A DNA stretch of 64,000 nt from Sulfurimicrobium sp031426915 (GTDB taxonomy: Bacteria; Pseudomonadota; Gammaproteobacteria; Burkholderiales; Sulfuricellaceae). Below, in pieces: positions 34,602 to 42,899 of the stretch; the stretch's first letter is position 1; every line of letters starts with the position of its first letter. The translations under genes and the position numbers were made by a program. Below the pieces are notes generated by a model. It did no database searches. It worked only from the letters and a program-made list of their open reading frames with translations, and had not been told where the DNA came from. Location: NCBI GenBank assembly GCA_031426915.1, contig JASJPB010000032.1, positions 99,418-163,417 on the forward strand. The letters are read 5' to 3'.

Positions 34602-35414
34602 ATGAAATGGATTGGGATATTACTGGGCCTGTTGTGGGTGTTCCCTGCCGGTGCCGCGGATCGTTTGTTGCTCGGCATCAATACCGGGGTGCCGGCCCAG
34701 GATGAACAGAGGGATTTGACGGATAAATACAAGCCGCTGGCGGATTACCTGTCCAGCGCGCTGAAACGTCCGGTCAAGCTGGAGGTGAGCCAGAACCTTT
34801 CCGCATCTGAAAAAAAATTGAAGAAGGATGCCTTTGATCTTTTCTTCGGTCCGCCTCATGTAATAGCGCAGGCCATGAAAACCGCCAACTATGTGCCCGT
34901 GGTGCGCTATCCGGGCAAAATCAAGGCGGTTTTTGTCGTCATGGATTCGAGCGGCATCAAGAGTCTGGCTGACGCGAAGGGAAAACGATTGGGTTTGCCG
35001 GACAAGGACGCGCTGGCTTCACATCTCGCCCTGGCTAAATTCAAGTTCAACAAAATCAATCCGGAAGTTTATTTTTCCGAGGTGTTTCATCAGCGTTTTC
35101 AGGATGCCACCCTGAATACACTTAAAATCGGCCGGGTGGAGATCGCCGCGGTAACGGCCGGTTATGCCAAGCGCTGGATGCAGGACAATCCTGGCGTGCG
35201 TATTCTCGAGGAAACCTGGGAGGTGCCTCAGTTTGCCCTGGCGGTGAACGAGGATATGGGGGAAGAAGGCGCGAAGCATGTCAGACAAGCGCTTCTGGAT
35301 GCACCTAATACCCCGGACGGCAAGGCGATGCTGGCAAAACTCGGGCACAAGGATGGTTTCATTTCTACCGACAAGGATGAATACAGTCCGCTGATTCGCC
35401 TGTTCAATCTATAG
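34602..35414 (+). CDS. PhnD-like periplasmic substrate-binding protein
   Basis: The 270-residue protein has a signal peptide (MKWIGILLGLLWVFPAGAA) and the PhnD/phosphate-phosphonate binding fold: LGINTGVPAQ, YKPLADYLSSALKRPV, DLFFGPPHVIAQA, and KIGRVEIAAVTAGYAKRW. No permease or ATPase gene is adjacent, so it is an orphan binding protein. Orphans of this type may serve as sensors or as partners of kinases or distant transporters; the ligand cannot be inferred. It converges with the desaturase gene with one base between. Confidence 0.85.
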   Translation: MKWIGILLGLLWVFPAGAADRLLLGINTGVPAQDEQRDLTDKYKPLADYLSSALKRPVKLEVSQNLSASEKKLKKDAFDLFFGPPHVIAQAMKTANYVPVVRYPGKIKAVFVVMDSSGIKSLADAKGKRLGLPDKDALASHLALAKFKFNKINPEVYFSEVFHQRFQDATLNTLKIGRVEIAAVTAGYAKRWMQDNPGVRILEETWEVPQFALAVNEDMGEEGAKHVRQALLDAPNTPDGKAMLAKLGHKDGFISTDKDEYSPLIRLFNL

Positions 35415-35415
35415 G

Positions 35416-36588
35416 CTATAGCGCATAGCGACGCAGGCGGCGGGAAAATTTTTCCAGGGTCTCGATGCCGCTCGCTTCGGCGCGGTGGCACCAGTCTTCC
35501 AGTTTATTGAGCAGTTGTTCCTGGTTGACGCTGGAACGTTCCCACAGGGTGACCAGATCCTGACGCATTTTGTATACGGTTTGTAATGTGGCGTTCTTGT
35601 TCAGAACTGCCGCCAGTGTTGCTTGCTGCTGTGTTTCAAGCTTGCTCGCATCGAGGTTAAGCCATTGTTTCACGCCTCGTAGCGCTTGCCAGTCTTGAGG
35701 GGCCTGGCGCCTGAGTTTGCTTGCCTCGGTGAGATAAGTCGACTTGAGTGCACGGGCGAACCTTGCCATTACCTCATAGCGGTGGGTCAGCACGGCTTGC
35801 AGGGTTTCACCGTCGCAGTGTCGCTTTGAAGGGTCGAGGCGCAATCTCGGCGCAACGCGCTTGACTTGCGCCAGTCCTAGACTTTCCAGAACGCGAATGT
35901 AGAACCAGCCGATGTCGAACTCGAACCACTTGCTGGAGAGTCGTGCGGAACCGGCATAAGCGTGGTGGTTGTTGTGCAGTTCCTCGCCGCCGATCAGAAT
36001 CCCCCAGGGCAATATGTTACGGCTCGCATCCTCGCTGGCGAAGTTGCGGTAACCCCAGTAATGGCCGATTCCATTGACCACTCCCGCGGCAAAGATGGGT
36101 ATCCATGCCATTTGGACTGCCCAGATTGTAAGGCCGATGGGGCCGAACAGGATGACGTTGATAATCAGCATCAGCGCAATGCCTTTGGCGCTGTGTGGAC
36201 TATATAGCTTGTGCTCGATCCAGTCGTCAGGAGTGCCATGACCATATTTTGCCAGGGTTTCGGTATTTCTCGATTCGGCACGATAAAGCTCGGCGCCTTC
36301 CCAGAACACTTTCCTGATGCCGCGTGTGACCGGACTGTGGGGGTCTTCCGGTGTTTCACATTTCGCATGGTGCTTGCGATGAATCGCAGCCCACTCCTTG
36401 GTGACCATGCCGGTAGTGAGCCATAGCCAGAAGCGGAAAAAATGGCTGGCAACTGCATGCATTTCCAGGGCGCGATGGGCTTGGTGGCGATGCAGGAAGA
36501 TGGTGACGCCCGCAATGGTAATGTGGGTGAAAGTCAGGGCTACAGCTAAATAACCCCACCAGGGTAAAGTGAAAATGCCGGATGACAT
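35416..36588 (-). CDS. Acyl-lipid/acyl-CoA delta-9-type fatty acid desaturase
   Basis: The 390-residue membrane protein has the three histidine boxes of the stearoyl-CoA desaturase family, HRHQAHR, HRKHH and HNNHH, which bind the di-iron centre, between four hydrophobic segments. The C-terminal ~150 residues (after LRLDPSKRH) form a helical extension common in proteobacterial members. It uses oxygen to place a double bond in membrane fatty acids. The start is placed at 36588 (AAGG upstream); an upstream in-frame ATG lacks homologous sequence. It is divergent from ccoI, with an FNR-like box in the gap. Confidence 0.9.
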   Translation of the reverse strand: MSSGIFTLPWWGYLAVALTFTHITIAGVTIFLHRHQAHRALEMHAVASHFFRFWLWLTTGMVTKEWAAIHRKHHAKCETPEDPHSPVTRGIRKVFWEGAELYRAESRNTETLAKYGHGTPDDWIEHKLYSPHSAKGIALMLIINVILFGPIGLTIWAVQMAWIPIFAAGVVNGIGHYWGYRNFASEDASRNILPWGILIGGEELHNNHHAYAGSARLSSKWFEFDIGWFYIRVLESLGLAQVKRVAPRLRLDPSKRHCDGETLQAVLTHRYEVMARFARALKSTYLTEASKLRRQAPQDWQALRGVKQWLNLDASKLETQQQATLAAVLNKNATLQTVYKMRQDLVTLWERSSVNQEQLLNKLEDWCHRAEASGIETLEKFSRRLRRYAL

Positions 36589-36654
36589 GCGAAACCTTAT
36601 TAAATTACTCGGGTAATATGATTCTACGTGAAAGCGGAGGGGAATCAAGCGTGT

Positions 36655-36668
36655 TTGACTGAAGTCAA
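36655..36668. promoter_or_regulatory. FNR-like box upstream of ccoI
   Basis: TTGAC-N4-GTCAA lies in an 18-base palindrome (36653-36670) and differs from the FNR consensus TTGAT-N4-ATCAA by one base in each half. It is centred about 44 bases before the ccoI start codon and 73 bases from the desaturase start. An fnr gene lies at 45.0 kb. Confidence 0.55.
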
Positions 36669-36705
36669 ACCAGTTGCGCGCAAATACCTTACAATCCCAC
36701 GCTCG

Positions 36706-39213
36706 ATGAATTCACCCGCACAGACAGATAGTAACGCCCCCGAGTGTTTTCACTGCGGGCAACCCATTTCCGCCGGCTCCCTGTATCCGGTTGTAATCGA
36801 GTCCGTGTCGCGCGATATGTGTTGCCGCGGTTGCCAGGCAGTAGCCCAGGCCATCGTGGATGGCGGACTGGCTGATTACTATCGTCACCGCACCAGTAAA
36901 ACCGGCACGGCTGCGCTGGATGCGTCCGAGGTGGTGCCGGAGTGGTTGCGGCAAGCCAAATTGTACGATCTGCCGGAAGTGCAACAGAGTTTTGTGCGCC
37001 ACGAGGTGGGGGAGGTGCGCGAGGCTTCGCTGATTCTTGAAGGCATTGTCTGCGCCGCCTGCGTCTGGCTCAATGAACATCATATTTCCAGGCTGCCTGG
37101 CGTGTTGTCGGTCGAAGTCAACTATTCCACCCACCGTGCACGGGTGCGGTGGGACAACTCGCGCATCAAACTATCTGAAATCCTTCATGCCGTGGCGGCA
37201 ATCGGCTATACCGCGCATCCCTTCGATCCGGGCCGCCAGGAGCAGATTTTCCTCAAGGAGCGCCAGGCGGCATTGCGCCGCCTGTTCATCGCCGGTATCG
37301 GTATGATGCAGGTGATGATGTATGCGGTGCCTGTCTATGTCGCCGGGGGAGATGGCAGCATGCCGCCCTGGATCGAGAATATCATGCGCTGGGCAAGCCT
37401 GGCCCTGACCTTGCCGGTGGTGGGATATTCGGCCTGGCCGTTTTTCCTCGGCGCCTGGCGCGATTTGAAGTTGCGTCAGGCCGGCATGGATGTGCCGGTG
37501 GCACTGGGTGTTGGCGCGGCCTTCAGCGCCAGCGTTTATGCAACCCTGATGGGCGGCGGCGAGGTGTATTTCGATTCCGTTACCATGTTTGTATTTTTCC
37601 TGCTCTCAGGTCGCTTTCTTGAAATGGGTGCGCGCCGCAAGGCTGCGGATGCAGCCGAAAAACTGATCAAGCTGCAACCGGCGATGGCCAGCCGACTCCC
37701 GGGTTACCCCCATGACCAGGCTGACGAACTGGTCGCCGTGAGTACCCTCAGCCTGGGCGAATTCATTCTGATCCGCCCCGGCGAGTCGGTGCCGGCAGAC
37801 GGTTTGGTAGAGAGAGGGGTGAGCCAGGTGGACGAGTCCCTGCTCAGCGGCGAGAGCAGGCCGGTGGCGAAGGCCGTGGGGGCCAGCCTGATTGCCGGGA
37901 CGGTCAATGTGGATAGCCCTCTGGTGATGAGGGTTAGCGGCCTGGGGCAGGACACCGTGCTGTCCGGTATTGTGCGCCTGCTGGATCGCGCACTGGCAGA
38001 AAAGCCCGTGCTGGCACAATTGGCAGACCGGGTGGCGAGTTGGTTTGTGCTGGCATTGCTGCTGATAGCGGCAGTCACCGGCGCGGTTTGGTATTTTATC
38101 GAGCCGGCGCGGGCGTTCTGGATTACGGTGGCGGTGCTGGTGGTGAGCTGTCCCTGTGCGCTGTCCTTGGCTACGCCCGCCGCGCTCACTGCGGCCACCG
38201 GCCGCTTGACCCGCCTGGGATTGTTGACTACGCGGGGCCATGCGCTGGAAACGCTGGCCAAAGCCAGCCATTTTGTCTTCGACAAGACCGGTACGTTGAC
38301 TTACGGCAGGATGACTTTGCTGGAAACGGTCGTTCTCGGAACAGCCGGTCAGGCGCACTGCCTGGCGCTGGCGGCGGCGCTGGAACGTGCGTCCGAGCAC
38401 GCCATCGCGCGCGCCCTATTTGACGCTGCCGAGGGCTGCGGAGAAAAGTGCGAGGTTCAGGAAAGCACCAATTTGCCCGGCAGCGGCGTCGAGGGCGTGA
38501 TCGACGGTCGTCGCTATCGCCTTGGCAGGCTCCAGTTCGTAGCGGACCTTTGTGCTTGTCCCGTGCCGGATGTCCCCGCGAATGCCAATTCCTCGGACAG
38601 GGAAGGTGCGACCGTGGTGGGTCTGTGCGATGAAACCGGCTGGTTGGCGCTGTTTGTCATGGGCGATACCTTGCGCCCGGACGCGCGTGAACTGGTTGCG
38701 GGCTTGCAGTTGCGGGGACGGACTGTAGTGTTGTTGTCCGGTGATCAGGAGGGCGCCGCGCAACAGGTGGCGCGGCAGCTTGGAATCGGCACGGTCCGGG
38801 CGGGCATGACGCCGCAGGGCAAGTTGGATTACGTGCGTGGCCTGCAGCATGAGGGTGCGGTGGTTGCGATGATCGGAGATGGCGTGAATGACGCACCGGT
38901 GCTGGCGGCTGCTAGCGTTTCCGTGGCCATGGGTGGCGGGACTCAAGTGGCGCGCGCCAGTGCCGACATGATCCTGCTTTCGGAACATTTGCCACACATG
39001 CTTGCCGGAGTGGATGTCGCAGTCAAAACCAGCATCGTTATCCGCCAGAATCTGACTTGGGCTTTCGTCTATAATCTGGTCGCCATTCCCCTTGCCGCGA
39101 TGGGCTATATCACGCCCTGGATGGCGGGAATTGGCATGTCGGCGAGTTCGTTGCTCGTGGTATTGAATGCGCTGCGTCTGGTTGGGCCGGACGCCGTCAA
39201 AGGACGGAGTTGA
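36706..39213 (+). CDS. ccoI: Copper-translocating P-type ATPase CcoI (FixI)
   Basis: The 835-residue P1B-type ATPase has an N-terminal cysteine-rich segment (CFHCGQPI, MCCRGCQ), a heavy-metal binding domain with VCAACVW, the transmembrane CPC motif at Cys482-Pro-Cys484, the phosphorylated Asp526 in DKTGT and GDGVNDAPV. Such ATPases deliver copper for cbb3 oxidase assembly. The start at 36706 matches the family beginning; there is no strong ribosome site. If the FNR box acts at -41.5 the transcript would be almost leaderless. It is followed after three bases by ccoS. Confidence 0.93.
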   Translation: MNSPAQTDSNAPECFHCGQPISAGSLYPVVIESVSRDMCCRGCQAVAQAIVDGGLADYYRHRTSKTGTAALDASEVVPEWLRQAKLYDLPEVQQSFVRHEVGEVREASLILEGIVCAACVWLNEHHISRLPGVLSVEVNYSTHRARVRWDNSRIKLSEILHAVAAIGYTAHPFDPGRQEQIFLKERQAALRRLFIAGIGMMQVMMYAVPVYVAGGDGSMPPWIENIMRWASLALTLPVVGYSAWPFFLGAWRDLKLRQAGMDVPVALGVGAAFSASVYATLMGGGEVYFDSVTMFVFFLLSGRFLEMGARRKAADAAEKLIKLQPAMASRLPGYPHDQADELVAVSTLSLGEFILIRPGESVPADGLVERGVSQVDESLLSGESRPVAKAVGASLIAGTVNVDSPLVMRVSGLGQDTVLSGIVRLLDRALAEKPVLAQLADRVASWFVLALLLIAAVTGAVWYFIEPARAFWITVAVLVVSCPCALSLATPAALTAATGRLTRLGLLTTRGHALETLAKASHFVFDKTGTLTYGRMTLLETVVLGTAGQAHCLALAAALERASEHAIARALFDAAEGCGEKCEVQESTNLPGSGVEGVIDGRRYRLGRLQFVADLCACPVPDVPANANSSDREGATVVGLCDETGWLALFVMGDTLRPDARELVAGLQLRGRTVVLLSGDQEGAAQQVARQLGIGTVRAGMTPQGKLDYVRGLQHEGAVVAMIGDGVNDAPVLAAASVSVAMGGGTQVARASADMILLSEHLPHMLAGVDVAVKTSIVIRQNLTWAFVYNLVAIPLAAMGYITPWMAGIGMSASSLLVVLNALRLVGPDAVKGRS

Positions 39214-39216
39214 GCG

Positions 39217-39402
39217 ATGGAAATACTTTATCTACTTATTCCGTTAAGCGTGGTCCTGATTTTTCTTATCGTCTGGGTTTTTCTCTGGGCAGTAAAGAGC
39301 GGCCAGTTCGACGATCTGGAAGGTCCCGCGCACCGCATTCTGATGGATGATGACCGCCCGCAATCCCAATCCTCCCCCAAGGTCGATCCACCTGTCGAGT
39401 AG
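39217..39402 (+). CDS. ccoS: cbb3-type oxidase assembly protein CcoS
   Basis: The 61-residue protein is one membrane helix (LYLLIPLSVVLIFLIVWVFL) followed by the CcoS signature WAVKSGQFDDLEGPAHRIL and a short acidic tail. It is required for cofactor insertion into CcoN. It lies three bases after ccoI, forming a ccoI-ccoS pair ahead of ccoN. Confidence 0.95.
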   Translation: MEILYLLIPLSVVLIFLIVWVFLWAVKSGQFDDLEGPAHRILMDDDRPQSQSSPKVDPPVE

Positions 39403-39459
39403 CATGTGCTACCCTTGTCGCGGGATGTGTGACAATTTGTCGCAAAAAATGAACACAAT

Positions 39460-39473
39460 TTGATCTAGCGCAA
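39460..39473 (+). promoter_or_regulatory. Putative FNR box upstream of ccoN
   Basis: TTGAT-CTAG-CGCAA matches eight of ten FNR consensus positions. It lies 108 bases before ccoN, which would allow a class II promoter starting near 39508. The rest of the 165-base ccoS-ccoN gap shows no other clear element. Confidence 0.5.
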
Positions 39474-39567
39474 AATTCCATTTCCTAATTTCCGCTAACA
39501 TTGTGGACAGTAACGTCCTGAAATAGACTTTACCCAAGGCGACTTTTTGTAATCAGGGAGGGAATAT

Positions 39568-41004
39568 ATGGAAGCGCAGTCCACGTATAACTACAAAGTG
39601 GTGCGGCAGTTTGCCATCATGACTGTAGTATGGGGAATTGTCGGCATGCTGGTCGGGGTGATTATCGCCTCGCAGTTGATCTGGCCGGAGTTGAATTTTG
39701 ATACGCCATGGCTGACTTATGGCCGCTTGCGTCCGCTGCATACCAATGCGGTGATTTTTGCGTTTGGCGGTTCGGGGTTGTTCGCAACTTCTTACTACAT
39801 CGTGCAGCGCACTTGTCACACGCGGCTGTTTGCTGGCGGACTGGCTGCCTTCACGTTCTGGGGCTGGCAATTGGTGATCTTGCTGGCGGCGATTACTCTG
39901 CCGCTGGGTTTCACGACCTCGAAAGAATATGCCGAGCTGGAATGGCCGATTGACATCCTGATCACTGTGGTTTGGGTGGCCTACGCAATCGTGTTTTTCG
40001 GTACCGTCATCAAGCGCAAGACCAGTCATGTCTACGTGGCGAACTGGTTCTTCGGTGCCTTCATCATCACTATTGCGCTGTTGCATATCGTCAACAACAT
40101 CGAGCTGCCGGTTAGCCTGATGGGCATGAAGTCCTATTCTGCCTATGCGGGGGTGCAGGACGCCATGATCCAGTGGTGGTATGGTCATAACGCGGTGGGC
40201 TTTTTCCTGACCACAGCCTTCCTGGGTATGATGTATTACTTCGTGCCCAAGCAGGCAGGCCGTCCGGTGTATTCCTACCGTTTGTCCGTGGTGCACTTCT
40301 GGGCGCTGATCTTCACCTACATGTGGGCGGGCCCGCACCATCTGCTCTACACCTCGCTGCCTGACTGGACCCAGTCCCTTGGTATGGTGTTCTCGCTGAT
40401 TCTGCTGGCACCTTCCTGGGGCGGTATGATCAACGGCATCATGACCCTTTCCGGTGCCTGGCACAAACTGCGCGACGATCCTATCCTGAAGTTCCTGGTG
40501 ACTTCGCTGTCCTTCTACGGCATGTCCACCTTCGAAGGCCCGATGATGGCCATCAAGACCGTAAATGCGCTGTCTCACTACACCGACTGGACCGTGGGCC
40601 ACGTGCACTCCGGCGCTCTGGGCTGGGTGGCGATGGTGACCATCGGTTCCCTGTACTACCTGATCCCGCGCCTGTTCGGTCGCGAGCAAATGTATAGCGT
40701 CAAGCTGATCACGACCCATTTCTGGGTGGCCACTATCGGCGTGGTGTTGTATATCGCTGCACTGTGGATTTCCGGTGTGATGCAGGGTTTGATGTGGCGT
40801 GCGGTGAACGTCGACGGCACCTTGACCTACAGTTTTGCCGAGTCGGTCAAGATGGTTTATCCGTTCTATACCATTCGTCTGATCGGTGGCGCGATGTTCC
40901 TGTCCGGAATGCTGATCATGGCCTACAACGTGTTCAAGACAGTTACTGGTTCCAAGGCGGTGGATGATGCAGTGATCCCTGCCCCGGCCGGTGCTCACGC
41001 TTAA
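39568..41004 (+). CDS. ccoN: cbb3-type cytochrome c oxidase subunit I
   Basis: The 478-residue protein has 12 or so helices and the heme-copper oxidase histidines, for example LHTNAVIFAFG, QWWYGHNAVGFFLT, MWAGPHHLLYTSLPDW and DWTVGHVHSGALGW. It holds heme b, heme b3 and CuB and reduces oxygen at the cytoplasmic membrane with high affinity. A GGGAGGG ribosome site precedes the ATG. It is first in ccoNOQP. Confidence 0.97.
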   Translation: MEAQSTYNYKVVRQFAIMTVVWGIVGMLVGVIIASQLIWPELNFDTPWLTYGRLRPLHTNAVIFAFGGSGLFATSYYIVQRTCHTRLFAGGLAAFTFWGWQLVILLAAITLPLGFTTSKEYAELEWPIDILITVVWVAYAIVFFGTVIKRKTSHVYVANWFFGAFIITIALLHIVNNIELPVSLMGMKSYSAYAGVQDAMIQWWYGHNAVGFFLTTAFLGMMYYFVPKQAGRPVYSYRLSVVHFWALIFTYMWAGPHHLLYTSLPDWTQSLGMVFSLILLAPSWGGMINGIMTLSGAWHKLRDDPILKFLVTSLSFYGMSTFEGPMMAIKTVNALSHYTDWTVGHVHSGALGWVAMVTIGSLYYLIPRLFGREQMYSVKLITTHFWVATIGVVLYIAALWISGVMQGLMWRAVNVDGTLTYSFAESVKMVYPFYTIRLIGGAMFLSGMLIMAYNVFKTVTGSKAVDDAVIPAPAGAHA

Positions 41005-41027
41005 AGTTCAGGGAAGGAGAAAAGATA

Positions 41028-41648
41028 ATGAGTGCAAATTCATGGCATGAATCGCTGGAAAAGAACGTCGGTTTTATGATGGTGCTGATTCTTCTGGTGG
41101 TGAGCGTGGCAATGCTGGTGGAAATCCTGCCGCTGTTCTTCCAGAAATCCACCACCGAACCGGTGGCCGGGCTTAAGCCTTACAACGCACTGCAATTGGC
41201 GGGGCGTGACATCTACCAGCGCGAGGGGTGCTACAACTGCCATTCGCAAATGGTGCGTCCGTTCCGTGCCGAGACCGAGCGCTATGGTCACTACTCGGTG
41301 GCGGGTGAGTTTGTTTACGATCACCCGTTCCAGTGGGGCTCCAAGCGCACTGGTCCGGATTTGCACCGCGTAGGCGGCCGCTATTCCGATGACTGGCATC
41401 GTACCCACCTCAATAATCCGCGCGACGTGGTGCCTGAGTCCAACATGCCGGCTTACCCCTGGCTGTCAGCCACACCGGTGGCGGGTGATGATCTGGGTGA
41501 GCACATGAGGACACTGCGTGTTCTGGGTGTTCCCTATACCGACGCCGATATCGCCGGTGCGACTCAGGCCGTTGCAGGCAAGACCGAGCAAGACGCCGTG
41601 ATTGCCTACCTGCAGAACCTTGGTGTCCATATCAAGAGCACGAGGTAG
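41028..41648 (+). CDS. ccoO: cbb3-type cytochrome c oxidase subunit II (monoheme)
   Basis: The 206-residue protein has one N-terminal membrane anchor and one c-type heme site in GCYNCHSQMVRPFRAE, with a Met ligand probably in SNMPAYPWL. It passes electrons towards CcoN. The 23-base gap after ccoN and the 2-base gap before ccoQ indicate one transcript. Confidence 0.97.
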   Translation: MSANSWHESLEKNVGFMMVLILLVVSVAMLVEILPLFFQKSTTEPVAGLKPYNALQLAGRDIYQREGCYNCHSQMVRPFRAETERYGHYSVAGEFVYDHPFQWGSKRTGPDLHRVGGRYSDDWHRTHLNNPRDVVPESNMPAYPWLSATPVAGDDLGEHMRTLRVLGVPYTDADIAGATQAVAGKTEQDAVIAYLQNLGVHIKSTR

Positions 41649-41650
41649 AA

Positions 41651-41836
41651 ATGGACATCAACGATCTCAGATCGATCATGACGGTGTTGTCATTTCTGAC
41701 TTTCCTCGGCATCGTGGCCTGGGCCTATAGCGGACGCCGCAAGGCGGCGTACGACGAGGCGGCCCGCTCGGTGTTTGAAGATGATGAACTCGCGTCGATG
41801 AATGTGAAATCCGCTCCCAAGGCGGCGGGACACTAA
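41651..41836 (+). CDS. ccoQ: cbb3-type oxidase subunit CcoQ (subunit IV)
   Basis: The 61-residue protein has one membrane helix (IMTVLSFLTFLGIVAWAY) and an acidic C-terminal part (FEDDELASM), the standard shape of CcoQ, which stabilises the oxidase complex. It lies between ccoO and ccoP. Confidence 0.93.
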   Translation: MDINDLRSIMTVLSFLTFLGIVAWAYSGRRKAAYDEAARSVFEDDELASMNVKSAPKAAGH

Positions 41837-41847
41837 AGGAGAAAAAG

Positions 41848-42747
41848 ATGAGTGATTTTGTAAGCGACTTTTGGAATCTGTGGGTCGCCGGGGTTACCCT
41901 GGTCAGCGTTATCGGCTGCGGAGTGTTCCTGTGGGCGGTAAGCATCAAGCGTACCGGTGCCAAGGTGGATACGACCGGGCACGTATGGGACGAAACCCTG
42001 GCGGAATGGAATAACCCCTTGCCGGCGTGGTGGAGTTGGCTGTTTTACATCACGGTGGTGTTTGCGCTGGTTTATCTGGTGCTTTTCCCCGGACTGGGTA
42101 GCTTCAAGGGCGTGTTGGGATGGACCTCCACCGGCCAGTGGGAAGGTGAGATGAAGCACGCCGCTGAGACCTACGATCCAATTTTCGACAAATATTTGAA
42201 GATGGACGTGAAGGCCGTGGCGGCAAATCCGGAAGCAAATGCCATGGGGCAGCGCCTGTTTCTGACCTATTGCTCGCAATGCCATGGTTCGGATGCGGGT
42301 GGATCGCGTGGTTTCCCCAGTCTGACCGACAAGGATTGGCTGTACGGCGGTGACCCCGAAATCATCAAGGCTAGCATTACCGCAGGCCGTGGTGGCATCA
42401 TGCCTCCCCATGGTCCGGTGCTGGGCGATGCCGGGGTGAAGGAAGTGGCCAACTACGTGTTCTCGCTTTCCGGTCACAAGCATGACGCCAGTCTGGCTGC
42501 TGCGGGCAAGCCCAAGTTCGAACAGATCTGCGCAGCCTGCCACACCCCCGCCGGTACCGGTATGCAGGCACTGGGCGCGCCCAACCTGACCGATAAGATC
42601 TGGTTGTATGGTGGCTCGGAAGGCGCTGTGATTGAAACTATCACCAAGGGCCGCAATGGCGTGATGCCGGCGTGGAAGGATTTCCTTGGCGAGGCTAAAA
42701 TCCACTTGCTGACGGCTTATGTATATGGTTTGTCGCAGGGCAAATAA
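41848..42747 (+). CDS. ccoP: cbb3-type cytochrome c oxidase subunit III (diheme)
   Basis: The 299-residue protein has two N-terminal helices (the FixP_N form) and two c-type heme motifs, CSQCHG and CAACHT, with their Met ligands in IMPPHGPVLG and VMPAWKDFL. It is the electron entry subunit of the oxidase. A hairpin follows its stop codon. Confidence 0.97.
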   Translation: MSDFVSDFWNLWVAGVTLVSVIGCGVFLWAVSIKRTGAKVDTTGHVWDETLAEWNNPLPAWWSWLFYITVVFALVYLVLFPGLGSFKGVLGWTSTGQWEGEMKHAAETYDPIFDKYLKMDVKAVAANPEANAMGQRLFLTYCSQCHGSDAGGSRGFPSLTDKDWLYGGDPEIIKASITAGRGGIMPPHGPVLGDAGVKEVANYVFSLSGHKHDASLAAAGKPKFEQICAACHTPAGTGMQALGAPNLTDKIWLYGGSEGAVIETITKGRNGVMPAWKDFLGEAKIHLLTAYVYGLSQGK

Positions 42748-42778
42748 GTAGTTGCAAGAAAAATAATAAGTTGCACAT

Positions 42779-42814
42779 GGGGAGGGCGGGATTGCTTATG
42801 ATTTCGCCCTCCCC
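42779..42814. terminator. Hairpin after ccoP, possible terminator or attenuator
   Basis: A perfect ten-pair GC-rich stem (GGGGAGGGCG / CGCCCTCCCC) with a 16-base loop lies 32 bases after ccoP. It has no T-run, so it may only partly separate ccoNOQP from ccoG; the rest of the 152-base gap is without a clear promoter. Confidence 0.5.
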
Positions 42815-42899
42815 AATTCATCACAAAATGGGTTTGTGGATCGCGTGAAGCATGACTGGGGGGCGCGACATTCTGTTGTGGAAAAATTAAGGAGTGTTT

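Noticed and set aside
39553..40998. 481-residue minus-strand frame opposite ccoN
   Set aside because: A His/Gln-rich shadow of the ccoN coding sequence without any domain.
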